Counted from the first letter of the stretch, positions 1 to 8,470 are shown. The stretch is DNA of 64,000 nucleotides from Proteiniphilum propionicum (GCF_022267555.1 NZ_CP073586.1:2763501-2827500); one strand, 5' to 3'. Notes: generated from the sequence alone by a model not told the origin. Numbers and translations: made by a program.

Positions 1-1
1 T

Positions 2-775
2 GAATATCCACTCTATAAAACCAGAATTTTGCCCGAACAGCTTAATAAAGAAATGATGCTTAAATTTGTAGACTATCTTCAAGAAAAGGGCAAAGGGAGT
101 GGGGCTGTAACGTATTATAAGAGATTTAAAAAGCTCATTAAATATTTGGTTGAGAATAACTATATCCAGAAAAATCCTTGTGACGGTGTAATATGTAAGA
201 CAGATGAAGAAACTTTAAAGAAAGACATTTTAAGTGTTGATGAGATGGGAAAGTTGATCAATACTACTTATCCTAAGCAAAATCAAGAAGTTAGAAGAGC
301 ATTTATTTTTTGTTTATACACAGGTATAAGATATTGCGATGTTAAAGATTTACGTTTTTCTAATGTGGACTTTTCCAATAAGCTTTTATCATTTAATAAA
401 AAAAAGACACGTCACTTTAGTTCTAAAAGTTGTGTAAATATCCCTCTGAATGATGGACTCCTAAAACTCATAGGGGAGCCAATAGAGAATGAAGAGGGTG
501 ATGTTATAGATGGTGTTATCTTTAATTTACCAAGTCAAAACATGTGCCTAAAGTCCTTAAAGCATTGGGTGAAATTAGCAGGTATTCAAAAACATATTAC
601 TTGGCATTGCGCCCGACATTCTTTTGCTGTAAATATTCTAAACAATGGAGCCATTATTAAAACTGTTGCGAGCCTACTGGGACATAGTGGTTTGCAACAC
701 ACAGAAAAATATACCCGTGCAGTGGATGAGCTAAAACAAAAAGCAATAGATAGTTTGCCGGAACTGAAATTATAA
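2..775 (+). CDS. Tyrosine recombinase (integrase), 5' end outside window
   Basis: Site-specific tyrosine recombinase that would cut and rejoin DNA at attachment sites of an integrative element. The frame is open from base 2, so the N-terminus lies before the window; a TTG at 29 is only an internal possible start. Counting from that TTG, an SAM-like core-binding domain covers about residues 1-60 and the catalytic domain about 65-240. The catalytic set is visible: R101 in TGIRYCDV, H193 and R196 in HCARH, H219 in LLGHS, and nucleophile Y228 in KYTR. The C-terminus is intact. It lies at the left edge of the AT-rich peptide-export island, so it may have moved that island, although its own attachment sites cannot be identified here. 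Confidence 0.9.
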   Translation, partial: EYPLYKTRILPEQLNKEMMLKFVDYLQEKGKGSGAVTYYKRFKKLIKYLVENNYIQKNPCDGVICKTDEETLKKDILSVDEMGKLINTTYPKQNQEVRRAFIFCLYTGIRYCDVKDLRFSNVDFSNKLLSFNKKKTRHFSSKSCVNIPLNDGLLKLIGEPIENEEGDVIDGVIFNLPSQNMCLKSLKHWVKLAGIQKHITWHCARHSFAVNILNNGAIIKTVASLLGHSGLQHTEKYTRAVDELKQKAIDSLPELKL

Positions 776-1590
776 GTCAGAAAATGTTTACCTTTTATAA
801 ATCTTAGACTAAATCAAAGCTTTATATTGTCTTGCGCATTATATACTTCGTAAAGGTATTCACGAATGAATTGCGGAGCCCATTATTATAGGGCATGCCG
901 AAGACAACGACATTAAAGATATCTATATACACTTGCACGATGAAGATGTGATATGAGAAATGGGAAAAAAGAAAATCTTCCATTTGAACTTATTATTAAC
1001 TGTGCTGATTCCATATCATTTTTCATCAACAAGAAAGCAGTTTTAATAGCCTAAATAAATCATCTGTTATAACGCTGCATTGTGTAATAGTCGGTATTTT
1101 ACTGTAGTAATGTTTACATTCGGAAAAGATTAATCTGAAAATATTCCATTGAAGGAAGATCGGGCGCAAAGAGCGAAACTTAAAATGGTATGATTTTGAA
1201 ATAGGCAAGTAATGTCATATTTAGTCGGGAATTCATTGTGTGGATATTAATATTGACAAGCATAGGAGAAAAAAGGAATATTTGAGAAAATAAGTCAAAA
1301 TCTAAATAAAAAGTTATTATACTTGTGTTTCAAGTTTTTTATCGCTTAAACGATTATTAAATAATGTCTAAACTAAAAATAATTAGTTATATGAGCATTA
1401 AATACTTATAATCGTTTTTCAGCAAAATACGAAAAAGTAAGGGTAAGTTCTTTGTAGGATTATCTCATAAGTGTGGATAAAATGTGTATTTAGATTCATT
1501 GTGAACTTAGATATTTTAATTAAATTATTTTTATGCGATATATGATTCGTTAAAGTAAAAATAAATAATAATAGCGTTTAACTAAATTCT
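776..1590. other. AT-rich spacer after integrase
   Basis: About 800 bases with no convincing gene. Short frames such as 1026-1208 on the minus strand lack any family-like sequence. A 28-codon open stretch at 870-956 (reads IIIGHAEDNDIKD) looks protein-like but has a stop just before it and no start, so at best it is a scrap of a decayed gene. The right half is very AT-rich and leads into the structured element at 1591. Confidence 0.5.
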
Positions 1591-1733
1591 GTTTCAGAAA
1601 CCGACCAAATTTTCAGAAACCACAGGATGAGTAGTAAACGCCACGCAGAAAGCGTGGTACTTACTTTATGCTTGTGGTTGGGTTCTTGGTCGGACCTCTG
1701 AAACAGCGTGGGTAATACCACGCTGTTTTTTTT
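1591..1733 (+). ncRNA. Structured leader RNA (candidate attenuator)
   Basis: A nested set of inverted repeats. The outer arm 1591-1608 pairs with 1686-1704 (17-18 pairs with a small internal mismatch). The next arm 1618-1624 pairs with 1673-1679, then 1633-1637 with 1661-1665, and the apical hairpin is 1641-1646/1652-1657 (CCACGC, GCGTGG). Directly after the outer arm comes an intrinsic terminator whose stem repeats the same CCACGC/GCGTGG words. The two hairpins could therefore swap partners, the usual layout of an attenuator or a regulated leader. It lies 105 bases before the first gene of the peptide-export operon. A stand-alone small RNA or a mobile palindrome is the alternative. The ligand or trigger is unknown. 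Confidence 0.55.
1704..1733 (+). terminator. Intrinsic terminator before the export operon
   Basis: Stem CAGCGTGG (1704-1711) with CCACGCTG (1718-1725), six-base loop, followed by eight T (1726-1733). It closes the structured leader and would stop transcription before the export genes unless bypassed or unless a promoter lies in 1734-1837. Confidence 0.85.
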
Positions 1734-1837
1734 GTCTTATCTAATGATACTCAATGAGCTAAAGACAATATTGATTTATAAAAAGTGCGTTTTTTTCATG
1801 AATTCTAACCTATGTGACAATTTTAAAAACAAAAAAC

Positions 1838-2038
1838 ATGAGAGCAATTAAATTTTTAGTAAGTAAGGGTGTTTTTCTCATCATCTTGCTAATATCTTGT
1901 GTCAATAACGAGGTAGTAGGACAAATTGAAAAAGAAAACATAGTACTAAATCCTGACGACAAGAAAAAATCATCCTTACGAACCATTCAGATATTATATA
2001 ACCCGATACATCTGAATGACGGAATCTTTGTGAGATAG
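1838..2038 (+). CDS. Small secreted/lipoprotein-like protein, unknown
   Basis: A 66-residue protein starting at the ATG at 1838 (a GTG at 1814 in frame is less likely). The N-terminus has basic residues, then a hydrophobic run and LLISC, which resembles a signal peptide with lipobox, so the product is probably exported and perhaps lipid-anchored. The rest (IEKENIVLNPDD, then a basic KKKSS stretch) matches no family I recognise. It is the first ORF after the leader/terminator and lies 30 bases before the HlyD gene, so it probably belongs to the export operon. It does not carry a double-glycine leader, which argues against it being a normal substrate of the C39 transporter. Confidence 0.55.
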   Translation: MRAIKFLVSKGVFLIILLISCVNNEVVGQIEKENIVLNPDDKKKSSLRTIQILYNPIHLNDGIFVR

Positions 2039-2068
2039 CAAATCATATCAACAAATTACAGTAAAAAA

Positions 2069-3220
2069 ATGAAACTCCTTCCGAAAAACCTTATAGAGGA
2101 CTGCTTAGAGTCTTATATTTACAAGCATACCACAAAGTCACAAATCATTTATATCACCGTGCTGGTAGCATTGCTTGCTTGCTTCGTTGCGTTACCGCTT
2201 ATTTATGTGGATGTTACGGTGCAAAATCCTGGTATGATTCGTCCAGTAAACGAACGTACTGAAATAAAAGCCTCTGTTACTGAGTGGGTGGACAGCGTGT
2301 ATGTAAAAGAGGGTGCTCGTTTGTCACAGGGCGATACCATCATTCGCCTACGTACAGATAATCTACAAGCGCGCCAACTAGTGTTGCAGCAAAAGCTAAA
2401 CGACGCTAATCGACAAATTTCGGATTTAGAGCAGCTTACACGAGGCAGAATGCCCGAACAATTTTCTTCGGGCGTGCGTATGCAACAAAATGCCTATTAC
2501 ACTAAACGTAAAAAAGAACTGCAAACCTTGTTGGAAAAAGCCCGAAACGAACACGAACGAAACAAAAAATTATTCGACAAGGAAGTTATTTCGCCTGACG
2601 AGTACGAGCAATACTTTTTTGCTCTGCGTAATGCTGAAAATGAATATGCTTCGCTTATAGATAATCAGTTGAGTGTATGGCAAACCGATAAAAACACACT
2701 TGCCATAAACCACGCCGAATTACAGAGTGCACTTAATCAACTGGAAAAGGAGCAAGAAATGCACTATGTTACCAGTCCCGTAAGTGGTACATTGGAGCAG
2801 TTTACAGGCATTTACAAGGGTAACAGTATTTCAGCAGGACAAACATTGGGTGTGATAAGTCCCGACTCTACGCTCTATGCCGAAGTATATGTATCTCCGC
2901 GTAACATAGGTTACCTTTATGAAGGAATGCCTGTGAACGTGCAAGTAGAATCGTTTAATTACAACGAATGGGGAACTATTAGTGGTAAAGTGAGAGAAAT
3001 TTCATCGGACTTTTATTTCGATTCAGGCTCACAAAAGAGCTACTATAAGGTAAAATGCGAATTAAGTCGCGATTTTCTAACGCTAAAAAACGGTAGAGAG
3101 GGGCATTTGAAAAAAGGAATGACTGTGCATGCTCATTTCGTACTTACACGCCGAAGCCTCTTTGATTTACTGTATCAAAAGATAGATCACTGGATAAATC
3201 CGACACAATATAACGCTTAA
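2069..3220 (+). CDS. HlyD-family periplasmic adaptor of peptide exporter
   Basis: Membrane fusion protein linking an inner-membrane ABC transporter to an outer-membrane channel. 383 residues: short cytoplasmic N-terminus, one membrane segment at about 25-47 (ITVLVALLACFVALPLIYV), a first lipoyl/barrel half at about 55-95, a long coiled coil at about 100-225 rich in E, K, Q and R, then the second lipoyl half (VTSPVSGTLEQF) and a beta-barrel with the typical GMPVNVQVESF segment. Length and layout fit bacteriocin-type HlyD proteins of Bacteroidota. It stands between the small ORF at 1838 and the C39 ABC transporter, with the TolC gene next, so the three form one tripartite exporter. Codon use is AT-rich like the rest of the island. 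Confidence 0.92.
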   Translation: MKLLPKNLIEDCLESYIYKHTTKSQIIYITVLVALLACFVALPLIYVDVTVQNPGMIRPVNERTEIKASVTEWVDSVYVKEGARLSQGDTIIRLRTDNLQARQLVLQQKLNDANRQISDLEQLTRGRMPEQFSSGVRMQQNAYYTKRKKELQTLLEKARNEHERNKKLFDKEVISPDEYEQYFFALRNAENEYASLIDNQLSVWQTDKNTLAINHAELQSALNQLEKEQEMHYVTSPVSGTLEQFTGIYKGNSISAGQTLGVISPDSTLYAEVYVSPRNIGYLYEGMPVNVQVESFNYNEWGTISGKVREISSDFYFDSGSQKSYYKVKCELSRDFLTLKNGREGHLKKGMTVHAHFVLTRRSLFDLLYQKIDHWINPTQYNA

Positions 3221-3278
3221 CCGTTAACTATTGGCAAAATAGTAAACAATTCAACACAAAGGCAAAAGCTATAATAAA

Positions 3279-5447
3279 ATGAAGAAAGGAATAAAAGTAA
3301 AACAACACGATATTACCGATTGCGGACCGGCTTGTCTTGCATCTATTTGCGCTTACCACGGTTTGCGTTATCCTATTGCCAAAATTCGGCAATATGCCTA
3401 CACCGATCAAAAAGGAACAAATTTGCTCGGACTTATTGAGGTAAGCAAACGTTTGGGGTTGGAAGCACGTGGTGTAAGAGGCGATTACGATACTTTAATT
3501 CAACACGGCGTTTTTCCTGCTATCGCGCATATTGTGGTAAAAAAAGCTTTGCATCATTTTGTGGTAATTTACAAAGCTACACCAACGCATATTCACGTAA
3601 TGGATCCGAAAGATGGAAAGATGCACAAACTTACTCGCGAAGCTTTTGAAGAAGAGTGGACAGGCATCCTGTTGTTGATGAAAAAAGAGGAATCATTTCG
3701 AGGCGGAAAACAAACAAAAAGTGTGATGCGCCGTTTTGTGGAATTGTTGTTGCCACACAAATCGTTGATGCTACAAGCCTTGTTCGGTGCAGCGATTTTT
3801 AGCATTTTAGGCCTTTCTACATCGGTTTATGTGGGAAAAATAACCGATTACGTGCTTATTGATAAAAACTATAATTTACTGCACTTAATGGGCTTTATAA
3901 TGATTGCCATTATCATATTGCGTACATTTATAGGGTCTATGAAAAGTGTTTTGACTTTACGAACAGGACAACACATTGACGCGGTTTTGATATTGGGATA
4001 TTATAAACACTTACTTACACTTCCGCAACAATTCTTTGATACTATGCGAGTGGGTGAGATTATTTCACGTGTGGGAGATGCGGTAAAAATACGCAATTTT
4101 ATCAATAACGTTTCCATTGACCTTGCGGTAAATGTGATGATACTTTTCTTTTCGCTTTGCGTGATGTTTATATATTCGTGGCAGTTAGCTTTGATAACGC
4201 TTGCATCCGCACCGCTTTTTTTAATTATTTACGTGGGTTTCAATCGGCTTAATCGAAAATACCAGCGACGTATCATGGAATCCAATGCCGAGTTGGAAAG
4301 TCAGTTGGTTGAATCAATAAACTCTATAAACACTATAAAGCGCTTTGGTGTGGAAGATTTTGCCAACGTGAAAACCGAAATTCGCTTTGTAAGGCTTTTA
4401 CGGAACACGTTCCGAAGCATATATGGAGCTATTTTGGCACAAGGTGGAATTCAATTCGTATCGTCGGCAATTACGGTAGCGGTGCTTTGGGCAGGCAGTA
4501 CGCTGGTTATTAAACAACAAATCACGCCGGGAACGTTAATGGTGTTTTATTCGCTGGTAGGATATGTTATTTCACCTATTGGTTCGCTCATCACTGCCAA
4601 TCAGACCGTACAAGACGCCCTTATTGCTGCTGATCGTTTGTTCCAAATAATGGATTTAGATCGTGAAGAGCAAGATACCGGACGCAAGCACGAGATTAGT
4701 CGTTCTTATATGGGTGATATTACTTTGCAAAATGTTTCGTTCCGTTATGGAACTCGTAAGCAGGTCTTTACCGATTTGTCGCTAACCATTCCCAAAGGGC
4801 AAATAACAGCCATCGTGGGCGAAAGCGGCTCAGGTAAAACCACTCTTGTTTCGTTGTTACAAAATATTTATCCTATTCAAGGCGGGAGCATTAAGATTGG
4901 AAAATTTGATATTAAACAAATAACTAACGACAGCCTTCGTGCATTGGTCAGTACTGTTCCGCAACAAATAGAGCTTTTTGCAGGAAGTATTATCGAAAAC
5001 ATTGCATTGGGAGACTTTCAACCGGATGTAAAACGAATATTGGAAATTGCGGAGCAGTTGGGTTTGAATGATTTTATAAGCAAATTGCCTAACGGATTTT
5101 CCACTTATATCGGCGAACAGGGAGCTTCGTTGTCGGGAGGAGAAAAACAACGCATTGCAATTGCCCGTGCTTTGTATAAAAATCCTGAAGTGTTGATTTT
5201 TGATGAAGCAACATCATCGATCGATTCCGTATCGGAAAAATATGTGCGTGAAACGCTTAATAGTTTAGCAGCCGAAGGAAAAACCATAATTATTATAGCG
5301 CACCGATTAAGCACTGTCCGCCATGCCGACAACATAGTGGTTTTAAAAGAAGGAAATTTAGTGGAATCGGGCAAGCATGATGAGTTGTTACTACAAAAAG
5401 GCGTGTATGCTCATTTGTGGAACGAACAGTTTAATATTATCGGGTAA
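3279..5447 (+). CDS. Peptidase C39-domain ABC transporter (peptide processing and export)
   Basis: Exporter that cleaves double-glycine leaders and pumps the mature peptide through the inner membrane. 722 residues. The N-terminal C39 peptidase has C15 in DITDCGPAC, H92/H93 in ALHHFVV and D109 in HVMDPKDG, so the catalytic Cys-His-Asp set is complete. A six-helix membrane domain spans about 160-440. The ATPase has Walker A GESGSGKTT near 514, signature LSGGEKQR near 618, Walker B VLIFDEA near 640 and the H-loop AHRLS near 674. It is a half-transporter that should act as a dimer. Genes on both sides encode its adaptor and outer-membrane channel, and two ORFs with double-glycine motifs lie 1.4-1.9 kb downstream, the expected substrates. 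Confidence 0.95.
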   Translation: MKKGIKVKQHDITDCGPACLASICAYHGLRYPIAKIRQYAYTDQKGTNLLGLIEVSKRLGLEARGVRGDYDTLIQHGVFPAIAHIVVKKALHHFVVIYKATPTHIHVMDPKDGKMHKLTREAFEEEWTGILLLMKKEESFRGGKQTKSVMRRFVELLLPHKSLMLQALFGAAIFSILGLSTSVYVGKITDYVLIDKNYNLLHLMGFIMIAIIILRTFIGSMKSVLTLRTGQHIDAVLILGYYKHLLTLPQQFFDTMRVGEIISRVGDAVKIRNFINNVSIDLAVNVMILFFSLCVMFIYSWQLALITLASAPLFLIIYVGFNRLNRKYQRRIMESNAELESQLVESINSINTIKRFGVEDFANVKTEIRFVRLLRNTFRSIYGAILAQGGIQFVSSAITVAVLWAGSTLVIKQQITPGTLMVFYSLVGYVISPIGSLITANQTVQDALIAADRLFQIMDLDREEQDTGRKHEISRSYMGDITLQNVSFRYGTRKQVFTDLSLTIPKGQITAIVGESGSGKTTLVSLLQNIYPIQGGSIKIGKFDIKQITNDSLRALVSTVPQQIELFAGSIIENIALGDFQPDVKRILEIAEQLGLNDFISKLPNGFSTYIGEQGASLSGGEKQRIAIARALYKNPEVLIFDEATSSIDSVSEKYVRETLNSLAAEGKTIIIIAHRLSTVRHADNIVVLKEGNLVESGKHDELLLQKGVYAHLWNEQFNIIG

Positions 5448-5474
5448 AATGTCCGAAGAAATTAGAAAACGTCA

Positions 5475-6779
5475 ATGAAACAATTATTTATTCTCATCTT
5501 TATCGCGGGCATATATGTTTCTACACTTACGGCACAACAAGCTTGGACTTTAGAAGAGTGTATAACCTATGGCTTGGAGAACAATCTATCCATACAACAA
5601 ACACAATGCGAAGCCGACATGCAATACATTCGCGAACGAATGTTGAAAAACAGTCGTTTGCCAAGTTCCGAAATCGTGGCATCGCAACGCTTTAATTTTG
5701 GTCGTTCACTCAATCGAGAAAACATCTATCAGGATGTAAGTTCGCACATTACGAATTTTAATCTGAATGTGGTAAAGCCGTTATTCGATGGTTTTTCCAC
5801 TCGTTATTCTATTCGAGAAAATCGTTCAGGCATGCAGGCTATTGAAGAGAATATCATCGCTAAGAGAGATGAACTTAGGCTCAATATTGCAAATTTGTTT
5901 TATCGGGCATCAATATATAAAGAGGTACACATCATTGCTGTTGAACAAAAAAAGCTTACCGAAGCTCAAATTGACCGTGTGCGATTTCGTATGGAGGCAG
6001 GTATGGCATCTAAAGACTTGCTGTTGCAAATGGAAGCTCAACTTGCCGATGATGAACTGAAAATAACCGAAACACGAGGGAACGTGGACATTGCTCTAAT
6101 CGAACTTGCTCGGCTGATGAATATTACTGAGCATATTCATCAGTTCGATATAGTGGTGGATACCACTCGAATGGAGTTATCGGATTGTTTAAACAAAGGT
6201 GATTTACAAATCAATCATTTTCCGCAAATCCGTTCGGCACAACATCGTTTGCAAAGTGCGCAGTGGGCACTCAAGAAAGCTAAAGCCGGATATTTTCCGT
6301 CACTTTCATTAGGTGGAAGCATCGGGAGCAGTAATTACATACAATCGGAGATTTTGAACAGTCCGCTTTTTGAACAACTAAAAAACAATCGCCAAGCTTA
6401 TGTTTATGTAGCTTTGCGCATCCCTTTATTCGATAAGTTTGTCACGCGTGATAATTTGCGAGGAATTAAGATTGATATCCGGAACCAATCTCTTGTTTTG
6501 CAGGAAACCGAAAACAATTTGCGTGCCGAAGCTTTAAAAATGGAAAGCGAGATATTAAATGCTCGTCAAAAACTTTGGGCAGCCAATCAATCAGTAAGCT
6601 CTTATACCGAAGCATTTCGATTTGTCACCGAAAAGTTTGATGCCGGAAAACTTTCGGTCTATGAGCACTTGCAAGTGAAACAACGGTTGGCAAACAGTCA
6701 ATCGCAAGCAGTGCAGGCAAAATATGATTTGGCGTATAAAATAATGTTACACGAGTATTATTATAGTAACAAAAAATAA
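5475..6779 (+). CDS. TolC-family outer-membrane efflux protein
   Basis: Outer-membrane channel of the tripartite peptide exporter. 434 residues with a signal peptide (MKQLFILIFIAGIYVSTLTAQ), the starting motif WTLEECITYGLENN, a long alpha-helical barrel with the repeated inner halves typical of TolC, and PLFDKFVTRDNLRG near the second barrel strand pair. It starts 27 bases after the ABC gene and is the last of the three exporter genes. Function in peptide export is inferred from this linkage; a TolC protein alone could serve other pumps. Confidence 0.92.
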   Translation: MKQLFILIFIAGIYVSTLTAQQAWTLEECITYGLENNLSIQQTQCEADMQYIRERMLKNSRLPSSEIVASQRFNFGRSLNRENIYQDVSSHITNFNLNVVKPLFDGFSTRYSIRENRSGMQAIEENIIAKRDELRLNIANLFYRASIYKEVHIIAVEQKKLTEAQIDRVRFRMEAGMASKDLLLQMEAQLADDELKITETRGNVDIALIELARLMNITEHIHQFDIVVDTTRMELSDCLNKGDLQINHFPQIRSAQHRLQSAQWALKKAKAGYFPSLSLGGSIGSSNYIQSEILNSPLFEQLKNNRQAYVYVALRIPLFDKFVTRDNLRGIKIDIRNQSLVLQETENNLRAEALKMESEILNARQKLWAANQSVSSYTEAFRFVTEKFDAGKLSVYEHLQVKQRLANSQSQAVQAKYDLAYKIMLHEYYYSNKK

Positions 6780-6873
6780 TGGAGGATAGCAGGCATTCGA
6801 TTTTAGGGAGTTACAATGTGTAACCACCGTTATCTAAAAACTGTAGTTAATAGACATAAAAAAACAATCAACT

Positions 6874-7206
6874 ATGACACTTTTTCAACAAATTGACAGG
6901 ATGAAATATATTCATCATCTTATTTATAACCGAGCAACCGGAAATCCTGCACGTTTTGCTGGCAGATTACAGTTAAGTAAAAGACAGCTTTTTAATATTC
7001 TGGAAGAGATGCGAATAATGGGTTTAGATATTCGTTACGATAAAAAGAGCGAGACCTATTTCTATAACGGAAATATATATTTAGATATTTCTTATTCATT
7101 TAAAAAGTTGTCTAACAGTGAGGTGAAAAACATTAATGGAGGAGGAAGATTTTACCAAAGTGCAATTTTATTTCACCCTGCTCCGTTAATTTTGCATTGT
7201 AGTTAA
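6874..7206 (+). CDS. HTH regulator fused to a double-glycine leader-like tail
   Basis: 110 residues. The first 75 resemble a small helix-turn-helix DNA-binding protein of Bacteroidota bacteriocin loci: an N-terminal helix (FQQIDRMKYIHHLI), a winged-helix core with FAGRLQLSKRQLFNILEEMR as the likely recognition region, then a hairpin YDKKSETYFY. After about residue 80 it carries KKLSNSEVKNINGGG, which looks just like the leader of a C39-processed peptide (LSxxEVxxINGG), followed by about 20 residues ending HCS. Cleavage after the Gly pair would release a short C-terminal peptide. It lies 95 bases after the TolC gene and just before a normal double-glycine peptide. It may be a regulator cleaved or sensed by the transporter, or a bacteriocin precursor with a DNA-binding head. 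The DNA target is unknown. Confidence 0.7.
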   Translation: MTLFQQIDRMKYIHHLIYNRATGNPARFAGRLQLSKRQLFNILEEMRIMGLDIRYDKKSETYFYNGNIYLDISYSFKKLSNSEVKNINGGGRFYQSAILFHPAPLILHCS

Positions 7207-7208
7207 TA

Positions 7209-7231
7209 CATCACAAGTACGCATAGTGATG
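7209..7231 (+). other. Small hairpin between HTH and peptide genes
   Basis: CATCAC (7209-7214) pairs with GTGATG (7226-7231) around an 11-base loop. There is no T-tract, so it is not a clear terminator; it could affect mRNA stability or translation of the following peptide. Confidence 0.35.
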
Positions 7232-7285
7232 AATTAATTGCGGCAAGTTTTTTTTAGTATTAACAATTTTAATTATTTTTGTAAA

Positions 7286-7477
7286 ATGAAAAATTTAGAA
7301 TTTCAAGAACTCTCAATGGTAGAGTTGGAAGAGGTGAATGGTGGAGGAATTGATTTTTTGTATGAGTTGTTTACAGGTAGAAGTCTGGCTGGAGACTTAA
7401 GAAAATTAGGCAAATGGTACTTAGAGGAAACTGGCGAGTATTGGGGTGGAAATGCACCATCAAGTCCGCTCAGATAG
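7286..7477 (+). CDS. Double-glycine leader peptide (bacteriocin-like precursor)
   Basis: 63 residues from the ATG at 7286; the longer frame from 7238 uses a poor start and adds a non-leader-like segment. The leader FQELSMVELEEVNGG matches the consensus for C39-processed peptides (L at -12, E-L/V, then GG), with predicted cleavage after residue 20. The mature part, 43 residues, begins GIDFLYELFTG and ends with a Gly/Asn/Ser/Pro-rich stretch, with no Cys, so no disulfides or lanthionines. It is the obvious cargo of the exporter 2 kb upstream. A bacteriocin or a signalling peptide are both possible; antimicrobial activity is inference from context only. Confidence 0.8.
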   Translation: MKNLEFQELSMVELEEVNGGGIDFLYELFTGRSLAGDLRKLGKWYLEETGEYWGGNAPSSPLR

Positions 7478-7485
7478 TTAATGTG

Positions 7486-7520
7486 GAGAGAGTTTGTAGT
7501 ATGCCTGCAAACTCTCTCTT
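7486..7520 (+). terminator. Strong hairpin between peptide and protease genes
   Basis: A perfect 11-bp stem, GAGAGAGTTTG (7486-7496) with CAAACTCTCTC (7508-7518), and an 11-base loop. The tail is TTAAAATAAG, not a good T-run, so termination would be partial. This position suggests a way to make more peptide mRNA than downstream immunity mRNA, or to protect the 3' end of the peptide transcript. Confidence 0.55.
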
Positions 7521-7572
7521 AAAATAAGTCTTTTCCATTAAAATAGTTTTTAAAAATATCTTTCTGGTTTGT

Positions 7573-8076
7573 ATGAAAGTCTTAAAAAAAATTGCAAAAA
7601 CAAATATCCCTTTGTTTTCTCTTTTTTTATCAATAATTTATTTTATAATAAAATTATTGTTTAACATTATCAAAGAGTTATTCAAAATTCCGGATACCTC
7701 TTTTAGAGAAAAATTGATAGATGAAAACTTCTCTGTTACTATCAATTTATTATTAGATACCTTAATTATTGCTCCAATAGTAGAAACGTTGATTTTTCAA
7801 GCTCTTTTCTATAAAATATATCAAAAAGCCAAGATTAACAAGTGGATAATAATGGCAATTTCTTCAATTGCTTTTGGTCTTTTTCATTATTACTCTCTCT
7901 TTTATATACTAAGCACGACTGTAGCAGGATTTATTTTTGTTTACATGTACTTCTTAAGAGCCGAAATAAACAATAAACCGCTATTATCTACCATTTGTGC
8001 TCATTTCACTATAAACCTAATAGTAATAATTAATGTAATGATAGCACATTATCATAAGTTTGGCAATTGGTTTTGA
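7573..8076 (+). CDS. CPBP-family membrane protease, candidate immunity protein
   Basis: 167 residues, very hydrophobic, with about four membrane segments. The three CPBP (Abi/CAAX protease) motifs are recognisable: motif 1 as VETLIFQ with E71, motif 2 FGLFHYY with H105, and motif 3 CAHFTINL with H144 and N148. Motif 1 is altered: the usual EExxxR is VExxxxQ here, with one glutamate and no arginine, so activity may be reduced or different. In many bacteriocin loci a CPBP protein next to the peptide gene gives self-immunity, and its position 95 bases after the double-glycine peptide suggests the same. The gene is the most AT-rich in the window, a sign of transfer. Confidence 0.75.
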   Translation: MKVLKKIAKTNIPLFSLFLSIIYFIIKLLFNIIKELFKIPDTSFREKLIDENFSVTINLLLDTLIIAPIVETLIFQALFYKIYQKAKINKWIIMAISSIAFGLFHYYSLFYILSTTVAGFIFVYMYFLRAEINNKPLLSTICAHFTINLIVIINVMIAHYHKFGNWF

Positions 8077-8470
8077 ACTTTTTTATATTTGAGTCCGCTC
8101 CGAAAAGTGTTTTTTAACCACTTAAACACATAGTTGAGGTGTTTAAAAGTGTATGCATCTGTTTGTTAGATAGATAAAAAATAGAGATCAACTCGATAAA
8201 CTTCTCTTCAATTAACAATTACAATCAGAAGATAGCAGTATAAAAAATTAAATAGGAGCTGTCCTTTTGGAACAGCCCCTGGCTCTGAAAAAATTTAACT
8301 ATCCTATTCGTCCTACAAAGTTGCATTTACTAATTGAATTTACAATCTCAAAAAACTGGTGCTTTCTTAATTCAATTTCTAACTTTATTTTACACGCGGA
8401 AGAGCTCACAGAGTTGGCATCTTTCGCGTGGTTCTTGTGATGTCTATCTTAATAAAAAATTATGCTTTAG
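8077..8470. other. Non-coding junction between island and phage remnant
   Basis: No gene seen. It holds an inverted repeat CACTTAAACAC (8119-8129) / GTGTTTAAAAGTG (8139-8151) and a weak hairpin GCTGTCC/GGAACAGC at 8258-8276. Composition changes from very AT-rich to more balanced near 8465, where phage-derived coding sequence starts abruptly. Confidence 0.5.

Noticed and set aside
1026..1208. 60-codon minus-strand ORF in the spacer after the integrase
   Set aside because: No family-like sequence, no start context and composition like random AT-rich DNA.
1838..2038. First ORF of the export operon as a double-glycine peptide substrate
   Set aside because: It carries a lipoprotein-like signal peptide and no GG motif.
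7274..7281. TATTTTTG promoter directly before the GG peptide ATG
   Set aside because: No -33 box at the right spacing, and AT-rich sequence gives such boxes by chance.
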